From Phoronis ovalis (taxonomy: Eukaryota > Phoronida > Phoronidae), in the NCBI GenBank assembly GCA_028565635.1, contig JAOXYB010015765.1:3757-19395 (forward strand): 15,639 bases of DNA, read 5' to 3'. Position numbers and translations under genes: made by a program. Below are positions 8,387 through 15,639 of this stretch, piece by piece; within the stretch, counting starts at the first letter, position 1; every line of letters begins with the position of its first letter. Below the pieces are notes generated by a model that searched no databases, was not told the DNA's origin, and was given only the letters and a program-made list of their open reading frames with translations.

Positions 8387-11300
8387 GTAAGTGAAATTTT
8401 TCTATATGATATAATGTAATATTTTTTATTTTTTGCATTTTCTTGCAATGATTTTGTAAACAAAATTGTGATAACAGCAATATAAGTTAGAAATGAAAAG
8501 ATCTGCAAAATGGACATTTTTCAATAAAAAAAAATAAAATTACCCGAGCATCTGTCCAACTAAGCTAACATGCTATGCTCCAAAAAATAATGAAATATTT
8601 TTTAAAAATTCAGAATTAACAGAAGAAAATATAGTAAATTTATTGCCTTTCAAAAATTCTAGTTAACCCTGCATGAACTTACACTGACGCGTTCGTATTG
8701 CATGTACACAGTATATGTGTATTACTGTAGCTGCATTTTAAACGGCATTTTAAATGCAACCCGTTTGTTAACGTAGTAGGCCTATGTTATTTAGTCTACT
8801 TTCTCTTGTGGCTCGTATTAGACTTTAAAGATATGTCTTATTTGATCAATAAATGTGTTAAGGTTTAATTTTCTAGTATACTTTTTAGATATTTATTAGT
8901 ACACGCGCAATTATTTTTATCCTTGTATAACAAAGTGCCTATCTGAATGGATTACTTACTTAGGTATTGTTTTTTAAAGAGTTATTTCATGTAGATTAGT
9001 TTTATTCGATCCTGTGTTTTTTAATGCGACATTCAATATTTTATTTATGTTACAAATATTATTTTTTGAAAAAGAAATATATAGCAATGTAGTCTGCTAC
9101 ATTCAGTATAATTATGATTGCAATTAATTTCACTTTGTTTTCATAAAAAGGGATGTACTGGAGTAATGTTGCTATATAAAATAAAAAAAGCAAATTCACG
9201 ATGATTGCGGAAACAATGTCATGCTGTATGACGCCCAGGGTAATGACCTATATACCACAAACATAGATACTTGTCATTGCCTGTTTGCAAGCGTGCAGTA
9301 GCGTCTATCAATACGTATTTCAAAATGTTCAGGTTCACGTGTACTAAGTATATATACGATAGTAATAATTATATTAAATTACACTATAGTTTTCTCGTGA
9401 AACAATTTTATAGAAACCATTGTATGTGTCATTGGTATGGGATGAAATACAAGTAATTAGAAAAGAACTTTTCGTGAGGACTCCTCAAACTAAATATCAT
9501 TGCTCATGATCCTGGTGGTAGTGAGCTTCCGCTTCCGGTACACACGTACCTCTTTTGGGTGTGTGATACCGTATCTGACATGGAAATGTACCTGTAAGAT
9601 ATTTACAAAATGTTGACAGTCACTATTTTTATGGATAACTTAATAATATGTTCATAAATTTATAAGGGAGTATTTAAGACATAAGATAATGTTTAAATAG
9701 GTCTAAACAAAATTTACTTTTCTGAAAATATTGTTCGTAAAGTTACTTGAAACGGGTGAAAATATACAAACACATATGACTCTTCCCATGTAATAACATG
9801 ACAAGAATCAATTGTTATTAGGGTTTATTACTTTAGCGAAAAATCCTGCTGACATCTTAACCCGTGATGTCATACTCTGCTCTCATGCCAGGGCGTTTAC
9901 TGTCACTGTATTTTTATGGGAATGACATTGCAGGAATTTCGATATTGCGGAATATATTTGCTGTTTTCAAATATACATTTCTTATATAACCTACTTTACG
10001 CACGAACGCGTTTCAATAATGGAATTCATAATTTCAAAATGTCTACGTAGTCAGACTTATGAATGGTGATTACAAATTATAAGGTTTTATCTGTAAACTC
10101 GCATTCAGAGACAGTTCGAATTCATCCTTTAATTGAATTTATTAAGGAAGTTAACAATACATTTAAGTTATATTTATAATTTTTAGGTATAGTCACATTA
10201 AAATAACTTCATGAATCTTATTGCTATTTATTTTAAAAATGAATTTAATTGTCCCATAAATAATCTATTAGTTTTATGTCTGGCAGTTTATGTATTACAA
10301 ATTTATCACGGAGATGCCAGTTTCTTTCTTTGTCATCTAATCTGTAGTCCTATTATCTCCACATGGATATTACTCCCATTAAAAATAAATCGGCACAACT
10401 TCGCATAATATCTTAGGGACCAACTATTGAATATCACTTTTATCAAGAATTGTGATGCAGCTGTTTCGGGGTGGTGTGCATCATACCAAATACCCGCTAG
10501 GTGGCCTTCAGTCAGCGGCTAGAAAGAATGTTTGTTTTATGAAGTGTGAATGATAAAATACCATTGTGCAATTGCATGCAGTTTGTTGCAAAACGCTGGA
10601 CTACATATATTAGAATGTAAAGAGTTTGGTGCTATGAAATACTATGGTCTAATGCATATATACGTAAAACGTACTTTTATGAACATGCTGCAGGGATATT
10701 TTTTACAGCAGTTAATTACCCTTATTTAAACAAAAGACATACAGATGAGTATCTACAATCATCTCAGCATTTAGGGTCGTTTCTTGGACAAAGACAAACA
10801 TACTAAACGTGTATTCTTACACATTGTTTCAGGTGCGCTAGGAGATCACGAATTCTATGGAATACCGATTAGCGAAAACGGTATGCTGATGGAAAACCCC
10901 GACCCTGCAAGCAATCACAAGACAAATGGTATGGTGTTTGCTGTGGACGAACACCGTATTCGATTTGTTCACTTCAACTTTGATGGAATAGCACCAGGTA
11001 CGTTTATTATTCTTAGATCAATACACAACAGTATACTACATTATAAATATCGAAATAGATCGAATTCAGACCTACCTAACCAGCGTGGACTCGAACAGCA
11101 ACCCCGTTACTCTTTCTAATTTGTTTTAATGCGACTTCAAGTGTATACTAAGTTATCGGATGTTACAGTTAGACATATCCTGGAAATTAAATAAAGCCCG
11201 CACTAAATGCAATCTATTATACAAACACAAAATGTTTCGGCATTTTTTTTTCAGATGCATTTTTCTATGTGGGTACAAAAGCTGCTGCTAATGACACGGT

Positions 11301-14300
11301 GGATGAATCTGGCATGATCATAGCAAATGAAGCAGGAAGGTATGATAGGATAATTTCTAATGCAGCTTCCAACACACAACACTAGGGGAAGGATAGTCAA
11401 ATAAAAATCGTTTATACTATGTATAACACACAATGGTAACTTCACGAATTATCTGCAATTTTTACAATTTCTCGATACATTGCCAGGTATTTTCTTCTAA
11501 AATTCGGATCATTATCATGAACAGAATATTGGTTACATTAAATTAAATCAATAACGTGATTTTTTTTCAACTTTTGCCTTATAACCGTTATAAAATAGAC
11601 TTAATGCCGTTAATGACTATTGCTTGTAATCTATTCACACAATCTATATACATGAATAGACCTACATATCTCATGGCTCTTCCACCAGTTGTTAAACTCC
11701 CTGTTTCATATTGTTTAAGTAGATGCAAACTATCAATCAGTTATGTAATACATAAAAGTTTATCTGACTTTAAAAATTCCAAAAATAAAATTATAAGAAA
11801 AGAAATTATTGAGTACCCGTATTATACTATATCTCGCATCAAAAGTAAAAAAGTTAAATATAACATTTATTTTAATTTTGAAGATTTGTAATAATTTGTA
11901 TTGAATGTGTGCTTAGTTTCCATGTATAGTATTAGGGAAAGAGACTGGACCAGCCATGCATGATAAAGGTATATCATGACCCTGTCTGCTACATTGATAT
12001 TGTATTGCAAGTCATAGGCGTGACACTGTTGTTGGGAACTGCCAGTCGCGGTAGAGCTGTATCTCTTAACACGTGCTTAAATTAATTTATGAAAAAAAAA
12101 ATAGTTACAAAAGCTTTTTGAAATTCTCTTTGAAAATGTAGTGTACCTATGACAGCCTTAGATTTTAATAGATAGATAAGGGAGAAACTAGTGGGTGTTC
12201 AAAATAAGATAATGCCATCTGCAGATTTCAACAAAAACTTTAGTTTAGAAAAACAAACTCTTTTTGCAATTTTGATCTTCCGAATTTTTATTGATATTTC
12301 ATAGTCTAGAATATGAAAAATATTTTGTCTGGTATAAACATAAAGAAGGAGCGAGAACGTCAAGCAGGCCCACGCTGAACTAAATATCCTATTCGAATTT
12401 CAGGATGACATAGGAGAGTGGGATATACTGCTATAAGATATTAAAAAGTAACTTTACAAACATTTTGGAAAGAATAAAGTAAACTCAAAAATAAGAAAAA
12501 AGTACCAAACATTAAATGAACCTAGTATGGATCGATGCATTTCAAAATTTGCTAACAAGGAATCCTGCTAGGCGTACAGCAATTCCTGCACTAGCAGTAA
12601 AACCAAAATACGAACAAACAACAGCTAGGATCACGCTGAAGCATGTTTTATAAAACATATTAGATGATAAAAGCAAACCTTACATACAGGGGATACGTTG
12701 AAAAATTTGGCAGAGCTTTTGTTGATAAAATGAAAGTGTTTTTAAACGTAATGTTTTTTTATCCCACTAATTACGAAACATAAATTAAATAAACAAATAT
12801 ATATAGCGTTTACGAAATGAAATCTCTATATGCAAGGGTTTACACGGTGATAAACCTGGTCTCGCCATCTACCGGCTTTCCAATGTGTAAACTTGACTTT
12901 TGATGTACTGAGCCATTCAGGGCGTACACTAACGCGGACATAACTCCTCATTCGACCTCCTTGGTGATTAACAATTCTTGATTAAACGCCAAAAGAGCAA
13001 GAATTGATTATTAATAATGATATTACTAATGGTAATAATTAGGAAGCTAATTTTTTTGTAGCATGATGCCACTGAAGCAGTACACTGATGCTGACATAAC
13101 CATCACATTGCCAAATGATATGAAGATAACGGATTTAAAATGGATTTCAGTTTGGTGTAGGAAATATAAGGTAAAATAAATATAGAACATGGTGCTTATT
13201 TTATTTGAACCATGATAAAATAGTTTAATCATGACTTCCAGTACTTGTTTGTCTAACTGTTTTGTTACGCTGCAATCTTCTGGTACCAATTCAAAAAAGT
13301 ATAAGTAGACCCGGTTTCCTTTTCTTTTATCTCCACTGAGTAGAAATATATTATATGTAGATTTTACCTTAACTTTTTTAGCTCAATATGGCGTACGTTT
13401 TAATACCAGATAACTTTATGCCCCTTGGTATGCCAATCGGTGAAGGCAAGTTAAATGAAAAACCAGCACCTAATGGACACGGGACTAAGGGCGACGTGTA
13501 TGCTGTAGATATGCATCGTATTCGATTTGTTCACTTTTCTTTTGATGGAGGTGCACCAGGTGTGTATAACGGAAGATATCTAACATGCAGAAATGTAATG
13601 CATATAATGGAATAGTAAACCAAGTATAATTCCTTCATTAGACAGGAACTTCGATGAATAGTGGCTCCTGCTATAGATCTTACTGAAGAAAAAAAAAACA
13701 ATATAAAATGGAAATTGTCCTGAATTTATTCTTTGATATTAAAATTTGGATTATTTTTGTCTCTGTAAAAAGTCTACAATTCAATTTCAAAAACGTTCTG
13801 AAAAATGCAGAATATAAATTGAACCTATTTTAAATGTATATTATAACGGCGTAATAATATACATTTACTACACAATTTGAGCCTTCAATCTATGATGCCA
13901 AAGCTACAACTATCCTCGAAGCACAAGCATCCCGTAACTAAATCAACTCGAATGTATGCAGAAAGAACGCACGTAGCTGAAATATATATGTTATTTGTTT
14001 GATACTCATTTTCAGATGCGTATTTCTATGTTGGTCCAAAGTCTTCTGCCAACGACATGGTGGATGCATCTGGTATGAAAGTGCCGAATGAAAAAGGAAG
14101 GTAACTAGCTACAGAGTAGATAAATTTTAATGTTTATTCAACAGAAGGACGAGATATTAAATAAAACTGCACTGTCTATGTACTTAGGCATTCAAGGCGT
14201 ACACTAATGCGTACATAACGCCTCATTCTGCCTCCTTCATGATTAAAAATGCTTGAGTAAAAGTCAAAAGCGCAAGAATTGATTATAATGATATCAGTAA

Positions 14301-15478
14301 TAGTAACAAGGAGGGTGATTTTTTGTAGCATTATGCCATTAAAGGAGTACACTGATGCTGACATTGTCATCACATTGCCAAATGATATGAAGATAACGGA
14401 TTTAAAATGGATTTCTCTTTGGTGTGAGGAATATAAGGTAAGCAAGTGAATGGTAAAACTAGTGACATCGAAATGTTAATTTTAGTATAAGCGGGCATTC
14501 ATTTGTTTAGTCTTTATACTACCGAGTTAAAAAGTATTATAGTCTTTTCGGGATTCCTAATATATACCAGTAGAGCAGGTGGAAAAGTAGCGCGTTATTT
14601 TCGAAATGTATCGGATTGTACTCCATTTATAGCGTAAATTGCAGGTAAACCAAATTTAAGAATAAGTATTCTGACAAAATGTTTTCAAATCTATGAATCC
14701 ATGTTTTCCAGCTCAACATGGCGGACTTGTATATACCAGCTGATTTTATGCCCCCTGCGGGCATAATGCATCCACCCATGCCCATTAACATGTACTATGG
14801 TCAACCCATCGGAGATACTGGCATGCTTATCAAAAACTCTGATCCTGGTAGTAATCACATGACCAATGGGATGGTGTATGCTATGGATGAGCACCGTATT
14901 CGATTCGTTCAATTCAACTTTGATGGAATAGCACCAGGTAAGCATACTACTTGAAAATCAGTATGCACAATTTGAATACATCATATCTATCCTAAACCTG
15001 TTTATTTTGAAATAGTATTCAAGTATACTGAAATCGATCAGTGAAAAATAACTCGTTTTATTTACAATATATGGAAAACTTGCTCAAAGTGAAGTGTCCT
15101 CTAGTTCTTATTTATTTTGGTTCAACTTTGTGGCGTTTGGAAATTCACAACACCCTAACAATATTATGAAAGAAGTTCGCTCCTATCTGCTAATTAGAAC
15201 AATCTTAAGGAGATGGTTTGAAAAGGCATATGTGAACATGTATATTGGTGTCACGTGTGCATCTTGTGGACAGTAAAATTATAAAAAAGTACAGGAGCAT
15301 AGCAACTCCTAAAGCAGATCTATTCTGGAATGTATAAGGTAAATATAACAAGAAAATAGTTGATGTATACGCTTTCATCATATTTCATTTCAGATGCCTA
15401 CTTCTATGTGGGTCTAAAGTCTTCCGCTAATGATATGGTTGATAATTCTGGCATGAAGGTACCGAATGAAGCCGGAAG
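8344..15478 (+). CDS. Secreted tandem-DM13 repeat protein (5' part, 9 exons in window)
   Basis: Exons: 8344-8386, 10833-10997, 11255-11339, 13062-13170, 13382-13559, 14016-14100, 14329-14437, 14712-14937, 15394-15478, continuing off the right edge. All introns are GT...AG and phases cycle 1,1,2,0,1,2,0,1,2. The joined frame is open for 361 codons. It starts with a signal peptide (residues 1-17) and holds DM13 domains at about 26-150, 155-275 and 290 onward. Each has RIRFVxF-F-DG-APG, DAxFYVG, ITLPNDMKITDLKWIS-WC and a short end (NMAYVLIP or NMADLYIP). No DOMON, cupredoxin or membrane segment is seen in the window. Some DM13 proteins have been proposed to act in extracellular redox chemistry through their conserved Cys; the function here is unknown. 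It lies 3.7 kb downstream of gene 1 on the same strand, so it is probably its partial duplicate. The first exon's link to the second is inferred from phase and domain logic. Confidence 0.88.
9850..9872. repeat. 7-bp perfect inverted repeat (tgacatc / gatgtca)
   Basis: tgacatc at 9850-9856 and gatgtca at 9866-9872, with a 9-nt loop. The arms also resemble a spaced CRE/AP-1-like half-site pair. Meaning unknown. Confidence 0.6.
10453..10483. repeat. 7-bp perfect inverted repeat (tgatgca / tgcatca)
   Basis: Arms at 10453-10459 and 10477-10483 with a 17-nt loop, in a locally GC-richer patch of intron 1 that also carries the CTCF-like motif at 10494. Could be a degraded mobile-element fragment. 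Confidence 0.55.
10494..10508 (+). promoter_or_regulatory. CTCF-like motif (12 of 15)
   Basis: CCGCTAGGTGGCCTT has the CTAGGTGGC core of CTCF sites but departs from CCASYAGRKGGCRSY at three positions. Located in intron 1 of gene 2. Confidence 0.25.
10833..10997 (+). CDS. Gene 2 exon 2: first half of DM13 domain 1
   Basis: Acceptor acattgtttcag, donor gtacgt; phase 1 on both sides. It encodes ALGDHEFYGIPISENGMLM, then NGMVFAVDEHRIRFVHFNFD and GIAPG. The pattern AVDEHRIRF-x3-F-FDG-APG is the first half of DM13, with its Val-Asp and a basic-aliphatic strand. Open frame continues upstream of the acceptor, but splicing from the signal-peptide exon is the better reading. Confidence 0.9.
10998..11254 (+). 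other. Intron 2, gene 2 (257 bp), with a Pol III B-box-like 10-mer
   Basis: Read on the minus strand, 11087-11096 is GTTCGAGTCC, which fits the RNA polymerase III B box. No matching A box or tRNA fold is visible, so at most it is a fragment of a tRNA-derived short element. Confidence 0.6.
11255..11339 (+). CDS. Gene 2 exon 3: middle of DM13 domain 1
   Basis: Acceptor tttttttcag, donor gtatga; phase 1 in, phase 2 out. It encodes (D)AFFYVGTKAAANDTVDE, ending NEAGR-like with a split codon. The same exon with the same phases occurs at 14016 and 15394 in this gene and at 99 in gene 1. Exon 3 and the 14016 exon agree at about 65 of 85 bases. Confidence 0.92.
12565..12597. repeat. 7-bp perfect inverted repeat (ctgctag / ctagcag)
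   Basis: Arms at 12565-12571 and 12591-12597 with a 19-nt loop, inside the presumed inserted segment of intron 3. A short tcctgc direct repeat overlaps it. No known function. Confidence 0.5.
12838..12892. repeat. 55-bp segment with 8-bp perfect terminal inverted repeats
   Basis: gtttacac at 12838-12845 is mirrored exactly by gtgtaaac at 12885-12892. A second nested hairpin (ggttta...taaacc, 12837-12856) shares its left arm. The middle carries cgccatctaccgg, a partial CTCF-like core (12 of 15, minus strand). It could be the end of a non-autonomous DNA transposon close to the right edge of the intron-3 insertion. Confidence 0.45.
12903..13170 (+). repeat. Duplicated block, copy A (intron 3 end plus exon 4)
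   Basis: Aligns with 14178-14437 across roughly 150 bp of intron (about four in five bases by eye, with shared stretches such as ggcgtacactaa and gcaagaattgatta) and through exon 4 (97 of 109 bases identical). It includes a 48-nt identical run (13101-13148 against 14368-14415). Confidence 0.85.
13062..13170 (+). CDS. Gene 2 exon 4: C-terminal part of DM13 domain 1
   Basis: Acceptor tttttttgtag, donor gtaaaa; phase 2 in, phase 0 out. It encodes MMPLKQYTDADITITLPND and MKITDLKWISVWCRKYK. The Trp-Cys pair is the conserved DM13 Cys site. The intron right after it, before NMAYVLIP, is absent from the gene 1 copy. Confidence 0.93.
13382..13559 (+). CDS. Gene 2 exon 5: end of DM13 domain 1, first half of domain 2
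   Basis: Acceptor aactttttta-g, donor gtgtgt (weak at positions +3 to +6); phase 0 in, phase 1 out. It encodes LNMAYVLIPDNFMPLGMPIG, closing domain 1, then domain 2 with GDVYAVDMHRIRFVHFSFDG and GAPG. Exons of this type join consecutive domains, so the repeating gene unit is three exons long. This first half differs most among the three domains. Confidence 0.92.
13560..14015 (+). other. Intron 5, gene 2 (456 bp)
   Basis: A phase-1 AT-rich intron; no further exon or element recognised. Its length equals that of intron 8, though I see no clear sequence match between them. Confidence 0.8.
14016..14100 (+). CDS. Gene 2 exon 6: middle of DM13 domain 2
   Basis: Acceptor cattttcag, donor gtaact; phases 1 and 2 as in exon 3. 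It encodes (D)AYFYVGPKSSANDMVDA and SGMKVPNEKG, ending in a split codon. It agrees with exon 9 at about 68 of 85 bases. Confidence 0.93.
14178..14437 (+). repeat. Duplicated block, copy B (intron 6 end plus exon 7)
   Basis: Counterpart of 12903-13170. Upstream, ggacgagata-t-taaataaa at 14147-14165 recurs with one mismatch at 15522-15540 in intron 9, and ggcattcaa at 14187 recurs at 15597, so a third copy begins as the window ends. Confidence 0.85.
14329..14437 (+). CDS. Gene 2 exon 7: C-terminal part of DM13 domain 2
   Basis: Acceptor gattttttgtag, donor gtaagc; phase 2 in, phase 0 out. It encodes IMPLKEYTDADIVITLPND and MKITDLKWISLWCEEYK, 89% identical in DNA to exon 4. Changes lie at both ends (RKYK becomes EEYK, reversing local charge) while the LPNDMKITDLKWIS core is unchanged. 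Confidence 0.94.
14712..14937 (+). CDS. Gene 2 exon 8: end of domain 2, Met-rich linker, first half of DM13 domain 3
   Basis: Acceptor gttttccag, donor gtaagc; phase 0 in, phase 1 out. It encodes NMADLYIPADF, then a Met/Pro/His linker (MPPAGIMHPPMPINMYYG, 14748-14801), then domain 3 with TGMLIKNSDPGSNHM and YAMDEHRIRFVQFNFDG. It is 48 bp longer than exon 5, mainly from the linker. Its DM13 half resembles domain 1 (about 80% of residues) more than domain 2. Confidence 0.93.
14938..15393 (+). other. Intron 8, gene 2 (456 bp)
   Basis: A phase-1 intron. An open frame at 15094-15276 has no family resemblance and is not supported as an exon. Confidence 0.8.
15394..15478 (+). CDS. Gene 2 exon 9: middle of DM13 domain 3 (last exon in window)
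   Basis: Acceptor catttcag, donor gtacgc; phases 1 and 2 as in exons 3 and 6. It encodes (D)AYFYVGLKSSANDMVDN and SGMKVPNEAG. The ILP...WC exon that should complete domain 3 lies beyond the window. From the pattern it is expected within a few hundred bases, since intron 9 already shows homology to intron 6. Confidence 0.92.
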
Positions 15479-15639
15479 GTACGCAAAAGCTTCTGATATG
15501 TTTTCAAAATCCTCGCTTTTGGGACGAGATATCAAATAAACGTAACATCTTGTTAGTAAACCCTGCACATTTGAATACATGTGTCTGTACTTTAATGGCA
15601 TTCAATAATTAATTATATATAAACATGTATATATGTATA
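15479..15639 (+). other. Start of intron 9, gene 2 (cut by window edge)
   Basis: Shares ggacgagatatcaaataaa (15522-15540) and ggcattcaa (15597) with intron 6, in the same order. This supports repeat-by-repeat duplication of introns as well as exons. Confidence 0.8.

Larger units (their letters stand above)
8387..10832 (+). other. Intron 1, gene 2 (2446 bp)
   Basis: The longest intron seen, AT-rich. I found no DM13-like or other recognisable coding sequence in it. It contains several short inverted repeats (9537-9570, 9850-9872, 10453-10483) and one CTCF-like motif at 10494. First introns often hold regulatory elements, but none is proven here. Confidence 0.7.
11340..13061 (+). other. Intron 3, gene 2 (1722 bp), with apparent 1.5-kb insertion
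   Basis: The two ends resemble the matching 228-bp intron at 14101-14328: the 5' part by a ggat...caaataaa block near 11391, the 3' part from about 12903. The middle, about 11424-12902, has no counterpart. It contains an unrecognised 111-residue open frame (11556-11891) of low-complexity Lys/Ile/Tyr-rich composition, with no transposase or reverse-transcriptase motif, and several inverted repeats. Confidence 0.65.

Noticed and set aside
10784-10832. In-frame extension upstream of exon 2 that could act as an unspliced N-terminus
   Set aside because: It lacks an ATG and a signal peptide, while a good acceptor at 10831-10832 and a phase-matched signal-peptide exon at 8344 explain the data better.
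11556-11891. A 111-residue open frame on the + strand in intron 3
   Set aside because: Low-complexity, Lys/Ile/Tyr-rich composition with no recognisable motif, located in AT-rich intronic DNA that appears inserted; open by chance is the simplest reading.
13047-14445. Two similar minus-strand open frames (13047-13289 and 14176-14445)
   Set aside because: They resemble each other only because they are antisense to the duplicated exons 4 and 7.
13560-15393. Introns 5 and 8 of gene 2 are both exactly 456 bp
   Set aside because: I could not align them convincingly beyond their ends, so the equal length may be coincidence.

Overview
The window is animal nuclear DNA: AT-rich, with short coding exons bounded by GT...AG splice sites, long non-coding introns and no bacterial-style operons. 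It holds two protein-coding genes on the + strand, each cut by a window edge. The proteins are of the metazoan Skeletor/Knickkopf (DM13-DOMON) superfamily. The intron-rich layout suggests a non-model, possibly marine, invertebrate, but I cannot name the lineage from sequence alone.

Gene 1 (99-4606, 3' part of the gene) has nine exons. They encode the second half of a DM13 domain, a complete DOMON domain, a connecting segment, a cupredoxin-like domain with a Cys-x2-His motif, a Thr/Pro-rich stalk and a short hydrophobic C-terminus that looks like a GPI-anchor signal. This is the layout of Skeletor/Knickkopf-like cell-surface proteins. A probable polyadenylation signal lies at 5010. About 3.3 kb follows with no recognisable gene.

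Gene 2 (8344 to beyond 15478, 5' part of the gene) starts with a signal-peptide exon. After a 2.4-kb intron comes an array of DM13 domains, each spread over the same set of exons: two complete domains and most of a third before the window ends. The DM13 exons carry phase-1 and phase-2 introns at the same domain positions as gene 1. I infer that gene 2 arose by copying DM13 exons from a Skeletor-like gene and then amplifying them internally. Exon 4 and exon 7, with about 150 bp of the intron before each, are still clearly alignable.

The main discovery candidate is gene 2: a secreted, apparently DM13-only repeat protein next to a canonical DM13-DOMON-cupredoxin gene. If DM13 is a redox or ligand-binding module, as has been proposed for the family, the pair could be a membrane-anchored and a secreted component of the same extracellular or cuticular matrix system. 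That functional link is inference. Other structure includes an apparent 1.5-kb insertion in gene 2 intron 3, a 23-nt direct repeat before the last exon of gene 1, several CTCF-like motifs and some short inverted repeats.
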